Numbered from the stretch's first letter, positions 7,721 to 15,928 are shown. The stretch: 64,000 nt of DNA from DASZUK01 sp963844575 (GCA_963844575.1 CAWJOU010000005.1:806001-870000); one strand, 5' to 3'. A program made the numbers and translations. Notes: generated by a model from the sequence alone, not told the origin.

Positions 7721-9013
7721 ATGAGGGTCGAGATCGTGGCGGTCGGGACCGAGCTGCTGCTCGGCCAGATCGCCGACACGAACAGTGCGTGGCTCGGCGA
7801 GCAGCTGGCGGCCGCCGGGGTCGGTTCCCACTTCCACCAGGCCGTCGGGGACAACCACCGCCGGATCGTCCTCGCCCTCCGCACCGCGTTGGCCCGATCG
7901 GACGGCGTCATCATGTGCGGCGGCCTCGGGCCGACGCAGGACGACATCACGCGGGAGGCGATCGCCGAGGTCATGAACGTCCCGCTCGTTCGAGACGGCG
8001 CGGTCGTGGCCCGGATCGAGGGGTTCTTCGCCGGCCGCGGCCGCGAGATGTCCGACAACAACCGCCGCCAGGCCGACGTGCCGGAGGGGGCGTCGGTCAT
8101 CGAGCAGGCCCGCGGCACCGCACCCGGCCTGATCTGTCCGATCGGCCACAAGGTCGTCTACGCGGTGCCCGGCGTGCCGTACGAGATGGCCGAGATGTTC
8201 GAGCGAGCGATCCTGCCCGACCTGCGGGCCCGGATGGCCGCGGCCGGCGAGGAGGCGGTCATCGCCAGCCGGGTCCTCCGGACGTGGGGGACGAGTGAGT
8301 CGGGGTTGGCCGAAGCCCTGCAGGGCCGCATCGATGCGCTCGACCACGTCGCGTCGGCGACCGGTGCCGTCACGATCGCCTTCCTGGCCAGCGGGATCGA
8401 AGGGATCAAGGTGCGGCTGACCGCCCGAGCCGCCACCGCCGGCGACGTCGTGGCGCGGCTCGACGCCGAAGAGGCCGAAGTGCGGGCGGCGCTGGCCGAC
8501 CGGTTCGGCGACATCGTCTTCGGCGTCGACGGCGAGACGATGGAAGAAGCCGTCGGCACGATGCTGCTCGCCCGTGGTCTGACGCTCGGCGTCGCCGAGT
8601 CCCTAACCGGTGGGCTCATCGCCTCGCGCGTCGTCGACGTCCCGGGGAGCAGCCGGTGGTTCCGGGGCGGGATCGTCGCCTACGACACCGCGGTCAAGTT
8701 CTCCGTGCTCGGGCTGCCCGACGGTCCGGTGGTGTCCGAGGACGCGGCCGGCGCGATGGCCGTCGGCGCTCGCCGGGTCGTCGGCGCGGACGTCGGTCTC
8801 GGCATCACCGGCGTCGCCGGGCCGGCCGAGCAGGAGGGAAAGCCGGCCGGCACGGTCTTCGTCGGCCTGGCGCTGCCCGACAGCCCGGTCGTGACGGCCG
8901 AGCTCCACCTCCCGGGGGACCGGCCGCGGGTCCGGCAGTACTCGGCCATCTCCGCGCTCGATCTCCTGCGGCGGACGCTGTCGGCACAGCCGGCCCGGGC
9001 CCTGGGCAGCTGA
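7721..9013 (+). CDS. cinA: CinA-family protein (MoCF domain plus nicotinamide-nucleotide amidase)
   Basis: The 430-residue protein has the full two-domain architecture. The N-terminal MoCF-like/pyrophosphatase domain spans about residues 1-170 (VGTELLLGQIADTNS, GGLGPTQDD, PGVPYEM). The C-terminal amidase domain spans about 265-420 (VAESLTGGLIASR, GITGVAGP, GTVFVGLA) and recycles NMN in pyridine nucleotide salvage. ATG 7721 aligns with the conserved MRVEIVAVGTELL start. It is the third gene of the rimO-pgsA-cinA group, 41 bp after pgsA. Confidence 0.93.
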   Translation: MRVEIVAVGTELLLGQIADTNSAWLGEQLAAAGVGSHFHQAVGDNHRRIVLALRTALARSDGVIMCGGLGPTQDDITREAIAEVMNVPLVRDGAVVARIEGFFAGRGREMSDNNRRQADVPEGASVIEQARGTAPGLICPIGHKVVYAVPGVPYEMAEMFERAILPDLRARMAAAGEEAVIASRVLRTWGTSESGLAEALQGRIDALDHVASATGAVTIAFLASGIEGIKVRLTARAATAGDVVARLDAEEAEVRAALADRFGDIVFGVDGETMEEAVGTMLLARGLTLGVAESLTGGLIASRVVDVPGSSRWFRGGIVAYDTAVKFSVLGLPDGPVVSEDAAGAMAVGARRVVGADVGLGITGVAGPAEQEGKPAGTVFVGLALPDSPVVTAELHLPGDRPRVRQYSAISALDLLRRTLSAQPARALGS

Positions 9014-9092
9014 TCCCCCGCCTGGACCGGCCAACTTCGCCCGGCCAGCCCCGACCGACCAGCCCCGACCGGCGGGCGTCAGCGGGCGAACG

Positions 9093-9323
9093 TCAGGCGG
9101 GAGGGCCGCCAAGCAGTGCGAGGGGATCGAGGCCGAGCCGGTCGGCCAACCGCTCGACCGTCCGGAGCGTGACGTTCCGCTCGCCTCGCTCCAGGCCACC
9201 CATGTACGTCCGATGCACCCCGAGGACGTCCGCGAAGTCCTCCTGGCTCAGCGACCGGCTCTTGCGCAGCGCGCGGAGAGCCTGGCCAAACTGGCGTTGT
9301 AGGGCCCCCTCCACGGGGAACAC
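9093..9323 (-). CDS. Small XRE-family transcriptional regulator, copy 1
   Basis: The 76-residue protein is almost entirely a helix-turn-helix domain (LRKSRSLSQEDFADVLGVHR, then GLERGERNVTLRTVERLADR). It is a clear paralogue of the gene at 10098-10331. GTG 9323 is used; an in-frame GTG at 9314 is possible. A 32-bp nested palindrome starts 12 bp upstream of the start, exactly as for the paralogue, so autoregulation is likely. No partner toxin gene adjoins it directly; the nearest genes on the same strand are yoeB and yefM, upstream. Confidence 0.85.
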   Translation of the reverse strand: MFPVEGALQRQFGQALRALRKSRSLSQEDFADVLGVHRTYMGGLERGERNVTLRTVERLADRLGLDPLALLGGPPA

Positions 9324-9334
9324 CCTGCTGAATG

Positions 9335-9366
9335 GCTACTTGCTGGTCTACAGACCGATGGGTAGC
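9335..9366. promoter_or_regulatory. 32-bp nested palindromic operator of XRE gene 1
   Basis: Outer arms GCTAC and GTAGC flank an inner GGTCTACAGACC, each separated by 5 bases. The same arrangement, with the same 12-bp distance to the start codon, occurs at 10343-10374. It is probably the binding site of one or both XRE paralogues. Confidence 0.75.
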
Positions 9367-9452
9367 AATGCCCGACACGGGCGATGTAGCGACACGGGCC
9401 ACGGAGCCGGGCCTGACACCGGCCGTCTGACCTCCGCCCGGCCGGCGGGACG

Positions 9453-9713
9453 TCACTTTCCGTAGTGGTAGCGCGCTTGGAGGACGACGAGGTCGCCGTC
9501 GAGAACCTGGTAGACGAGGCGATGTTCCTCGGTGATCCGCCGTGACCAAGAGCCACTGATGCCGTACTTGAGCGGTTCGGGCTTGCCGATCCCGGCGGTC
9601 GGATCCCGGAGGGCATCGTCGATCAGGCGGTTGATCCGCTTGAGGACGGTCCGGTCGACTCGCTGCCAGTAGAGGTAGTCGTCCCAACCCTGTGGGGTGA
9701 AGACCAGCTTCAC
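9453..9713 (-). CDS. yoeB: YoeB/Txe-family mRNA interferase toxin
   Basis: The 86-residue toxin matches YoeB in length and pattern: FTPQGWDDYLYWQ near the start, PLKYGISGSWSRRI, EEHRLVYQVLDG and the C-terminal ARYHYGK. YoeB cuts mRNA at the ribosomal A site. GTG 9713 overlaps the antitoxin stop by four bases (GTGA), the classic coupled layout with the antitoxin first. The long open frame upstream of this GTG runs through yefM in another frame and is not coding. Confidence 0.92.
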   Translation of the reverse strand: MKLVFTPQGWDDYLYWQRVDRTVLKRINRLIDDALRDPTAGIGKPEPLKYGISGSWSRRITEEHRLVYQVLDGDLVVLQARYHYGK

Positions 9714-9958
9714 TCGCGGTCGAGCGGGTGCTCGACGGTCTCGCCTCGGGCCGCCGCCTCGGCCGCGTCCAGGAGCCGGCGGGCGTTGGCCGGCGACCGG
9801 AACAGGTAGGCCGTCTCCTGCCATGCCGCGTACTCGTCGGCCGACATGAGCACCGCGTTGCCGCGCTTGGACGTGATCTCGATGGCCGCGCGGTCGTCGT
9901 TGACCTTCTCGATGAGCGGGAAAAGTTCCCGCCGGGCTTCGCTCGCGGTGATCGCCAT
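9710..9958 (-). CDS. yefM: YefM/Phd-family antitoxin
   Basis: The 82-residue protein has the Phd/YefM N-terminal DNA-binding domain (ITASEARRELFPLIEKVND, ITSKRGNAVLMSADEYAAWQE) and a C-terminal tail (LLDAAEAAARGETVEHPL) expected to wrap YoeB. It is the first gene of the yefM-yoeB operon. An inverted repeat lies 22 bp upstream of the start and is the likely autoregulatory operator. Confidence 0.93.
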   Translation of the reverse strand: MAITASEARRELFPLIEKVNDDRAAIEITSKRGNAVLMSADEYAAWQETAYLFRSPANARRLLDAAEAAARGETVEHPLDRE

Positions 9959-9980
9959 GCTGGGGCCTCTCTGGTGCTAA

Positions 9981-10002
9981 GTGGTACCAAATATTGTACC
10001 AC
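9981..10002. promoter_or_regulatory. Operator/promoter palindrome of yefM-yoeB
   Basis: GTGGTAC and GTACCAC form a perfect 7-bp inverted repeat around 8 AT-rich bases. YefM operators typically contain GTAC-centred palindromes, and this one lies in the expected place upstream of yefM. Confidence 0.7.
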
Positions 10003-10097
10003 TCAGCGTTCGAACCCGGCACCGGCCACACCGGCCACACCGACCCGGCGGCCGCGTCGGCGCCGACTGGCGGTCGCGGGACCTGGGCGGCGGCGCC

Positions 10098-10331
10098 CTA
10101 CCCGCCGTCGGAGCCGCTGAGGAGGTCCATCGGATCGACGTGCAGGCGGTCGGCCAGCCGTTCGACCGTCTGGAGCGTCACGTTCCGCTCGCCGCGCTCC
10201 AGACCGCCGATGAAGGTCCGGTGGACGCCGGCGACGTCCGCGAACTCCTCCTGGCTGAGCCCGCGGGCCTTTCGATGGGCGCGGAGGCCCCGACCGAGCT
10301 GTCGCTGGAGGTCGCCTTCCACGGCACTCAC
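10098..10331 (-). CDS. Small XRE-family transcriptional regulator, copy 2
   Basis: This 77-residue helix-turn-helix protein is a paralogue of the 9093 gene. It shares ARGLSQEEFADVAGVHRTF and GLERGERNVTLQTVERLADR with few changes. GTG 10331 starts MSAVEGDLQRQ, the counterpart of MFPVEGALQRQ. The pair of XRE genes brackets yefM-yoeB on the same strand, so the cluster may have arisen by duplication of an XRE gene with its operator, or by insertion of the toxin-antitoxin pair beside one copy. Confidence 0.85.
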   Translation of the reverse strand: MSAVEGDLQRQLGRGLRAHRKARGLSQEEFADVAGVHRTFIGGLERGERNVTLQTVERLADRLHVDPMDLLSGSDGG

Positions 10332-10342
10332 GCTGCTCAGTG

Positions 10343-10374
10343 GCTACCGATAGGTCTACAGACTGATACGTAGC
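10343..10374. promoter_or_regulatory. 32-bp nested palindromic operator of XRE gene 2
   Basis: Outer arms GCTAC/GTAGC and inner GGTCTACAGACT repeat the architecture at 9335-9366, again 12 bp from the start codon. The arms and centre are conserved while the two 5-bp spacers differ, which argues for selection on a binding site. Confidence 0.75.
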
Positions 10375-10409
10375 ACCGTCCCCGGTGCTGCCCACCCCCC
10401 GGGCGCTCG

Positions 10410-10802
10410 TCACGCCCCACCGGTTAGGTGGACATGCGGCTGCCAACGGCCGTCCGGGCCGGGCCAGCTGTCGATCTCGACGACCGAGTCGCCGTCCGCC
10501 CAGAGCTGGATGCCGACGGCCGGTCCGAGACCGTCGTCGGGCCCGTCGACGGTCGACGGCGTCGCATGGAGGACGACCGCGGCCCGGCCTGCTCCACTCC
10601 GGCTGGCGGCCCCGTCGTCCGCGTCGGCGGCTCGGTCACCCGGGGCGCCAGGCAGTTCGAGACGCAGCTCGGTCGTCTCGCCGACGACCTCGGCAACCAG
10701 CCGCACCCGACCGAGGTCGTCGACGACGACCAGTCGTCTGGTGCGAATCTCGTCCGCCATGGCGCGGACCGACCGCTCGAGCGCGGCAAGCCGCGCCTGC
10801 AT
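10410..10802 (-). CDS. Uncharacterised small protein
   Basis: I do not recognise a family. From ATG 10802 the product is 130 residues: a short helical start (MQARLAALERSVRAMADEI), then beta-like segments (LVVVDDLGRVRLVAEVVG, ELRLELPG), an Ala/Asp-rich stretch, and a more ordered end (VGIQLWADGDSVVEIDSWPG). The start is chosen because GAGGGG lies 6 nt upstream; ATG 10808 is also possible. No signal peptide or membrane segment is seen. Confidence 0.55.
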   Translation of the reverse strand: MQARLAALERSVRAMADEIRTRRLVVVDDLGRVRLVAEVVGETTELRLELPGAPGDRAADADDGAASRSGAGRAAVVLHATPSTVDGPDDGLGPAVGIQLWADGDSVVEIDSWPGPDGRWQPHVHLTGGA

Positions 10803-11127
10803 ACCCATCCCCTCATCGTTCCCGGTCCCCTCCGGTCTCCCTGCTGCCGGCATGTCCGGCCTCCTCGTCGTGCGCGCTGGATCGGTGGCGTGGCCACCGG
10901 CGACGGTCGACGGACGACCGACCCCGGCGCTGCACGAGGACGACCTGCCGAGCACTCCGGCATCGAGGACGGTCGCCGTAGAAGTTTCTAGCAGGGCGCT
11001 GTGTTACGGAGGCGTGTCGCCCGGACCAGCGCCACGACGCCGACCCGGCGTGGTGGTCGCCGCCGCCGTCCCCGCCGGGCCGGAACGGCCAGCTGGGCCC
11101 GAGCGGAGCCGCGCGGTCGGCCGCCGC

Positions 11128-11832
11128 CTAACCGAGCGCGCCGAGCCCGGCGCCGGCCGGCGAGCCACCGAGGTAGACCGCGACCTGCCCGACGCCGGCC
11201 GACCGCCAGCGGCCGTCGGGTTCGCGGAGCAGCGCGGTCCGCTCGGGGATGCCGGCGACCGGCAGGTCCTTCGGGGCGAGGACGACGGAGCGGTGCAGCT
11301 TCTCGCCATGGGCGTCCTCGTCGACGTCGCCGAAGTGCGGGATCACGGCCAGGCCGTCGACGAGGCCGAGACCGACGGTGAGCGCGCCGCCCCGGGGGTC
11401 GACCATCGGGTCGGTCAGGGCCATCGCGCCGGCCGCGGCACCGGCGACGACCGCGCCGTCGAGCCACGCGTCCTTCAGCGCGGCGAAGACCTTGGAGTCC
11501 TTGAGGACCGACCGCAGGTGGAGCGAGGAGCCGCCGCTCAGGTAGACGAAGCGGGCGCCGCGGACGACGTCGGCCGCGCCGTCGTCCTCGGCGTCCGCCC
11601 GACCGAGGACCATGAGGCCTTCGACCTCGGCTCCGAGCGGACCGAACCACTCCGCGGCGGCGAGCACCGCCCGTTCGGGGTGTTCGTAGGCGGCCGCGGT
11701 GGGCAGGACGACGACGTCGGAGCCGCCGGACGCGGCGAGCAGCTCCACGTCGAAGTCGCAGCCGTCGGTCCAGGCCGCGCCACCGACGAGGGCCAGCAGG
11801 CCCGGCTTCCCGGTTCCTCTCATACCGGCCAC
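11128..11832 (-). CDS. Peptidase S51/cyanophycinase-like protein lacking the nucleophile serine
   Basis: The 234-residue protein has the class I glutamine-amidotransferase-like fold of S51 proteins: VVVLPTAAAYE, then VYLSGGSSLHLRSVL and a nucleophile-elbow segment AGAAAGAMALTDPM. In active S51 peptidases that elbow is GxSAGA; here the serine position (about residue 133) is alanine. GDVDEDAHGEKL may hold the usual histidine region. It is probably not a serine peptidase as written; binding or a different activity is possible. ATG 11832 is used; the in-frame ATG 11823 is an alternative. Confidence 0.75.
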   Translation of the reverse strand: MAGMRGTGKPGLLALVGGAAWTDGCDFDVELLAASGGSDVVVLPTAAAYEHPERAVLAAAEWFGPLGAEVEGLMVLGRADAEDDGAADVVRGARFVYLSGGSSLHLRSVLKDSKVFAALKDAWLDGAVVAGAAAGAMALTDPMVDPRGGALTVGLGLVDGLAVIPHFGDVDEDAHGEKLHRSVVLAPKDLPVAGIPERTALLREPDGRWRSAGVGQVAVYLGGSPAGAGLGALG

Positions 11833-11908
11833 TTTGGCACGTCCTGGCCGGCGGTCACGACGGCGGTGCGGTGCCAGGCGGAAGGGCTCGCCGGCTGGCG
11901 TTTCTCGC

Positions 11909-13507
11909 TCAGCGGAGGGCGACGTCGTCGAGGTACTCGTCGCGCCAGTAGTCGTACCGCTCGTCGGGGAGGGCGACGGCGTGCGTGGGTTCGAGGGCGG
12001 CGACGAAGGAGCGGTCGTGGCTGACGACGACGAGCGTGCCCGGCCAGATGCTCAGCATCCGGCCGACGGCCTCGATCGACGCGGGGTCGAGGTTGTTCGT
12101 CGGCTCGTCGAGGACGAGCAGGTTCGCCCGGCCAGCGGCCAGCATGGCCAGACCGAGCTTGGCCCGTTCACCACCGGAGAGCGTCGCCGGCATCTGGTCG
12201 GCGGCCTTCGACGGCAACCCGAACGAGCCGAGCAGGGCCCGGCGCTCCGGGTCGGTCTTCAGCACGGTGTCGTCGACGTTCTCGAGGGTGGTCTTGTCCT
12301 GGTCGACCTGCTCGTGCTCCTGGGCGAAGTAACCGATCGACACGTTCGTCCCGATCGCGACCGATCCGTCGCTCGGCGCCTGGACGCCGGCGACGCAGCG
12401 GAGGAGGCTCGACTTGCCGGCGCCGTTGCGGCCGATGACGACGATGCGGTCGCCGCGGCCGACGGTGAAGTCGACGTTCGTGAGCACGGTGTCGTCGGCG
12501 TAGCGGACGCCGAGGTGCTGGACGGTCAGCGGGACCGCGCCGGAGCGCTCGGGCGTCGGCAGGCGGAAGACGCTCTTGCGCTCCCGGGCGAAGACCTCCG
12601 TGCGCCGGCCTTCGAGCCGCTCGACCCGCCGGTCGAGGGACTTGGCGACGCGGGCCCGGCGGACGGTCTGGCCGCGCATGGTGTCGGCGAGCGTGCTGAG
12701 CCGCTTGATCTCGCGGCCCTCGAGCTCGGCCGCCCGCTCGCGCCGGTCGTGGTCGGCCGCGAGCTGGGTGCGGTAGCTCGAGTACGTCCCCTTGTACTCG
12801 TGGAGGCGGCCGTCGTCGAGGTGGAAGACCTTCGTGATCGACCGGTCGAGGAGCTGCAGGTCGTGGCTGACGACGAGCAGGGCGCCGCGGAACGTCGCCA
12901 GCTCGTCCATGAGCCACTGCTTGGCCGTCAGGTCGAGGTGGTTCGTCGGCTCGTCGAGGACCATGACGTCGGGCGCCTGGAAGAGGATGCGGACGAGGTC
13001 GACGCGGCGCCGCTGCCCGCCGGACAGCGTCTCGATGTCGTCGAGCAGCGCGTCCTCGGGGAGCCCGACGCCGGCGGCGAGGCGGCCCATGACGGATTCG
13101 GCCTCGTAGCCACCGTTCTCCTGGTACTGCTGCTCGAGGTCGGCGAAGTGCTGGATGTTCTCCTCCGTCGGGTCCTTGGCCATCTGCCGCCGGGCCTGGT
13201 CGAGCGCGTCGTCGAGGACGTCGAGCCCGCGAGCCGACAGGACGTGCGAGAAGCCGCTCGGGTCCAACCCGAGCCCGCGCGGCGGGGGAACCTGGGGCAG
13301 CCAGCCGAGGGTGCCGGTGATACGGACGTTGCCGCGGGAGCGCACCTGGGCCGGCGGCTCGCCGACGAGGACGGAGATGAGCGACGACTTGCCGGCGCCG
13401 TTGCGGCCGACGAGGCCGACCTTCTCGCCGGCCCCGACGACGAACGACGCGTCGCCGAGCAGCACGCGCTCGCCGATCTCGACGTTGACGGAGGAACCGA
13501 CGATCAT
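11909..13507 (-). CDS. ABC-F family ATPase
   Basis: This 532-residue cytoplasmic protein has two nucleotide-binding domains and no membrane segment. Domain 1 has GRNGAGKSS, LSGGQRRR and VMVLDEPTNHLDL; domain 2 has GRNGAGKSS, LSGGERAK and LLVLDEPTNNLDP. The linker between them (about residues 250-310) is charged and helical, as in ABC-F proteins. ABC-F proteins act on the ribosome, either in translation regulation or in antibiotic resistance. Nothing here tells the two apart. The gene is divergent from the SDR gene at 13540. Confidence 0.9.
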   Translation of the reverse strand: MIVGSSVNVEIGERVLLGDASFVVGAGEKVGLVGRNGAGKSSLISVLVGEPPAQVRSRGNVRITGTLGWLPQVPPPRGLGLDPSGFSHVLSARGLDVLDDALDQARRQMAKDPTEENIQHFADLEQQYQENGGYEAESVMGRLAAGVGLPEDALLDDIETLSGGQRRRVDLVRILFQAPDVMVLDEPTNHLDLTAKQWLMDELATFRGALLVVSHDLQLLDRSITKVFHLDDGRLHEYKGTYSSYRTQLAADHDRRERAAELEGREIKRLSTLADTMRGQTVRRARVAKSLDRRVERLEGRRTEVFARERKSVFRLPTPERSGAVPLTVQHLGVRYADDTVLTNVDFTVGRGDRIVVIGRNGAGKSSLLRCVAGVQAPSDGSVAIGTNVSIGYFAQEHEQVDQDKTTLENVDDTVLKTDPERRALLGSFGLPSKAADQMPATLSGGERAKLGLAMLAAGRANLLVLDEPTNNLDPASIEAVGRMLSIWPGTLVVVSHDRSFVAALEPTHAVALPDERYDYWRDEYLDDVALR

Positions 13508-13539
13508 CCGATCAAGGGTCGCACACGTAAGCTCGGGTC

Positions 13540-14415
13540 ATGACCACGGCGGTCCCGGCCGGCGGACACCCGGCGGCGGACCCAGCGTCTCGCCGGTTCG
13601 ACGCCCAGGTGGCGATCGTCACCGGAGCCGCCTCGGGCATCGGTCGCGCCCTGGCGACGGCGCTGGTCGCCGAGGGCGCGACCGTCGTTCTCGCCGACCT
13701 CGACGGCGCGGGGGCCGAGCGGGCGGCCGCGGAGATCGGCCGCGGTGCCGAGCCGGCCGCGGTCGACGTCACCGACGCCGGTGCGGTGGCGTCGCTCGTC
13801 GATTCGGTGGTCGGCCGGTACGGGCGGATCGACGTGCTCTGCAACAACGCGGGCATCGGCGCCGGTGGCCCCGTCGAGCAGCTGACCCTGGCCGACTGGG
13901 CGGCGGTGATCGATGCCGACCTCAACAGCGTCGTCTACGGCGTCGCCGCCGCGTACCCGTCGATGGTGCGGCAGGCGTCGGGGCACATCGTCAACACGGC
14001 GTCGTTGGCCGGGCTCGTGCCGTCGCCGCTGCTGACCCCCTACGCGGCGGCCAAGGCCGCGGTCGTCGGCCTCAGTGTCAGCCTGCGGGTCGAGGCGGCG
14101 GCCCACGGGGTCGGTGTCAGCGTGGTCTGCCCCGGCCCGGTCGAGACGCCGATCCTCGACCAGACCGGTCCGGGCCACGCGGTGAACGCCCGCAAGCTCT
14201 TGACCAACGCGCTCGGGCCGCCGTACCCGGCGGCGGCGATGGCCGCCGACATCCTCGACGGCGTGGTCGAGAACCGGGCGATCATCGTGGCCCCGGCCAC
14301 CGCCCGCGCCGCCTGGGAAGGCTATCGCCGGGCGCCCGAAGCGGTCCTCGACGCCATGGCGGCCCAGGCGAGGGCCAGCCGGCAGCGCCGGGAGGGCACG
14401 ACGACGACCGGGTGA
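13540..14415 (+). CDS. Short-chain dehydrogenase/reductase
   Basis: The 291-residue classical SDR has the NAD(P)-binding TGAASGIGRALA near residue 28, the NNAG motif (CNNAGIGAGG), catalytic serine in NTASLAGL, and the YAAAK active-site pair. The substrate cannot be read from sequence. It is followed 36 bp later by a 3-hydroxyacyl-CoA dehydrogenase, so a role in fatty-acid or CoA-ester metabolism is possible. The ATG is only 32 bp from the divergent ABC-F start. Confidence 0.9.
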   Translation: MTTAVPAGGHPAADPASRRFDAQVAIVTGAASGIGRALATALVAEGATVVLADLDGAGAERAAAEIGRGAEPAAVDVTDAGAVASLVDSVVGRYGRIDVLCNNAGIGAGGPVEQLTLADWAAVIDADLNSVVYGVAAAYPSMVRQASGHIVNTASLAGLVPSPLLTPYAAAKAAVVGLSVSLRVEAAAHGVGVSVVCPGPVETPILDQTGPGHAVNARKLLTNALGPPYPAAAMAADILDGVVENRAIIVAPATARAAWEGYRRAPEAVLDAMAAQARASRQRREGTTTTG

Positions 14416-14451
14416 CGGGGCGATTTCTGCCGCGGGGTAACGTCTTCGCCC

Positions 14452-15306
14452 ATGACTGTCACGCGTGTCGGAATCGTCGGCTCGGGAATCATGGGCTCGG
14501 GCATCGCCGAGGTGGCGGCCGCCACCGGCCACCAGGTCGTGCTGCGGAGCCGGAGCCAGTCGAGCGCGGACGCCACGGTCGTCCGTTTGGAGAAGTCGCT
14601 CGCCCGACAGGTCGAGAAGGGCAAGCGAACCGAGGAGGAGCGCGAGCAGATCCTCGGCCGGGTCACGACGGCGACCGATCTCGACGCGCTGGCCGACGTC
14701 GATCTCGTCGTCGAGTCGGTCGTCGAGGACCTGGCGGTCAAGAAGCACCTCTTCACCGAGCTCGACCGGATCTGCCCGGACGGGACGATCGTCGCCACGA
14801 ACACGTCGACGCTCCCGGTGGTCGAGCTGGCCATGGAGACCGGACGGCCGGACCGGGTCTGTGGGATCCACTTCTTCAACCCGGCCCCCGCGATGTCGCT
14901 GGTCGAGATCGTCCGGCCGATCACCGCGTCCGACGAGACGATCGCCATCGCGGTGGCGTTCGCGGCGGCGTGCGGCAAGGAACCGGTCACGGTGAAGGAC
15001 CAGGCCGGGTTCGTCGTCAACGCGCTGCTCTTCCCGTACCTCAACAACGCGGTGCGCCTGCTCGAGCAGGGCGTCGCCACGAAGGAGGGGATCGACACCG
15101 CGATGAAGGGCGGCTGCGGGTTCCCGATGGGCCCGTTCGCCCTGCTCGACCTGGTCGGCCTCGACACGTCGCTGGCCATCCTCGACACGCTCTACGCGGA
15201 GTACCGGGACCCGAACTACGCGGCCGTCCCGCGGCTGCGCCGGATGGTGGCCGCCGAGACCCTCGGGCGGAAGTCCGGCCGCGGGTTCTACGACTACAAG
15301 AAGTAG
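14452..15306 (+). CDS. 3-hydroxybutyryl-CoA / 3-hydroxyacyl-CoA dehydrogenase
   Basis: The 284-residue enzyme oxidises (S)-3-hydroxyacyl-CoA with NAD(P). The Rossmann motif GSGIMGSG is at residues 10-17. The signature region around residues 137-150 (GIHFFNPAPAMSLVEIV) holds the catalytic histidine. The C-terminal domain includes KDQAGFVVNALLFPYLNNA and ends GRKSGRGFYDYKK, typical of the stand-alone FadB2/Hbd type. Together with ethylmalonyl-CoA mutase downstream it fits C4/C5 CoA-ester metabolism. Confidence 0.92.
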   Translation: MTVTRVGIVGSGIMGSGIAEVAAATGHQVVLRSRSQSSADATVVRLEKSLARQVEKGKRTEEEREQILGRVTTATDLDALADVDLVVESVVEDLAVKKHLFTELDRICPDGTIVATNTSTLPVVELAMETGRPDRVCGIHFFNPAPAMSLVEIVRPITASDETIAIAVAFAAACGKEPVTVKDQAGFVVNALLFPYLNNAVRLLEQGVATKEGIDTAMKGGCGFPMGPFALLDLVGLDTSLAILDTLYAEYRDPNYAAVPRLRRMVAAETLGRKSGRGFYDYKK

Positions 15307-15423
15307 CGACGTGGGCCCCGGGCGGGCAGTGCCTACACTGGTAGCAGCCTCGCTGGAGTCCGCGGCTATGTCGGCCAGGTGGGGCAGAATGTCTCCTCGT
15401 CGGGACAGAGCAAGGGGATAGGC

Positions 15424-15681
15424 ATGGGCGATCAGGCAGTAGTACTGGCAGCTCAAACCGTCGAAAAGCTGCTGGCCAGACTCAGAGGCTCCCTCTCTCG
15501 GGCGGCTAATCAGGCTGAGCTGCGTCTGCGAACGGTGGAGGCCAAGCACGATCCGACCCGCGAGGCCTGGATCCGAGAAGTTCGGAGGGCGCTGGCGGAC
15601 GGGTCGATCTCGGTGCAGATGGACTCGCAGCCGCAGCCGGAGGAGATTCTCGAGCGCTGGCGGGAGGCCCAGCCTGCCTGA
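15424..15681 (+). CDS. Small uncharacterised protein, first of an orphan pair
   Basis: The 85-residue product (from MGDQAVVLAAQTVEKLL) is mostly helical and charged, with no known motif. ATG 15424 is favoured over the upstream in-frame ATG-like start at 15379 because AGGGGATAG precedes it. The region reads lower in GC than hbd and ecm on either side, which may indicate transfer. Its stop overlaps a possible CTG start of the next frame. Confidence 0.5.
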   Translation: MGDQAVVLAAQTVEKLLARLRGSLSRAANQAELRLRTVEAKHDPTREAWIREVRRALADGSISVQMDSQPQPEEILERWREAQPA

Positions 15682-15928
15682 TTCCACCTGGGGGGTCTTC
15701 GACAAGGACCACATCATCCCGAAGTGGTTGGAGGGGAATCCACCACTGTCCTGGGTGACGGAAGTCCTGGCGTGGACGCGTGCCTGTCGCATAGCCGGCC
15801 CGCCGCCCGATGCCCGCGGATTGGGTGACGACCTGTACATAGCACCGGTGCCCGGCACCCGAGCCTCCATCGAGTATCTACAGGTCGACTACGAACGCCT
15901 GATAATCCTCAGAAAGATCCGCGACTGA
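15674..15928 (+). CDS. Small uncharacterised protein, second of an orphan pair (start uncertain)
   Basis: The open frame encodes DKDHIIPKWLEG early on and ends VDYERLIILRKIRD. No ATG, GTG or TTG lies upstream of TTG 15728. A GGGAGG sits 6 nt ahead of CTG 15674, which would overlap the preceding gene, so either a rare CTG start, a TTG start at 15728, or an undetected frame error joining both frames is possible. Small size and pairing are compatible with a toxin-antitoxin module, but no family motif supports that. Confidence 0.4.
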   Translation: MPDSTWGVFDKDHIIPKWLEGNPPLSWVTEVLAWTRACRIAGPPPDARGLGDDLYIAPVPGTRASIEYLQVDYERLIILRKIRD

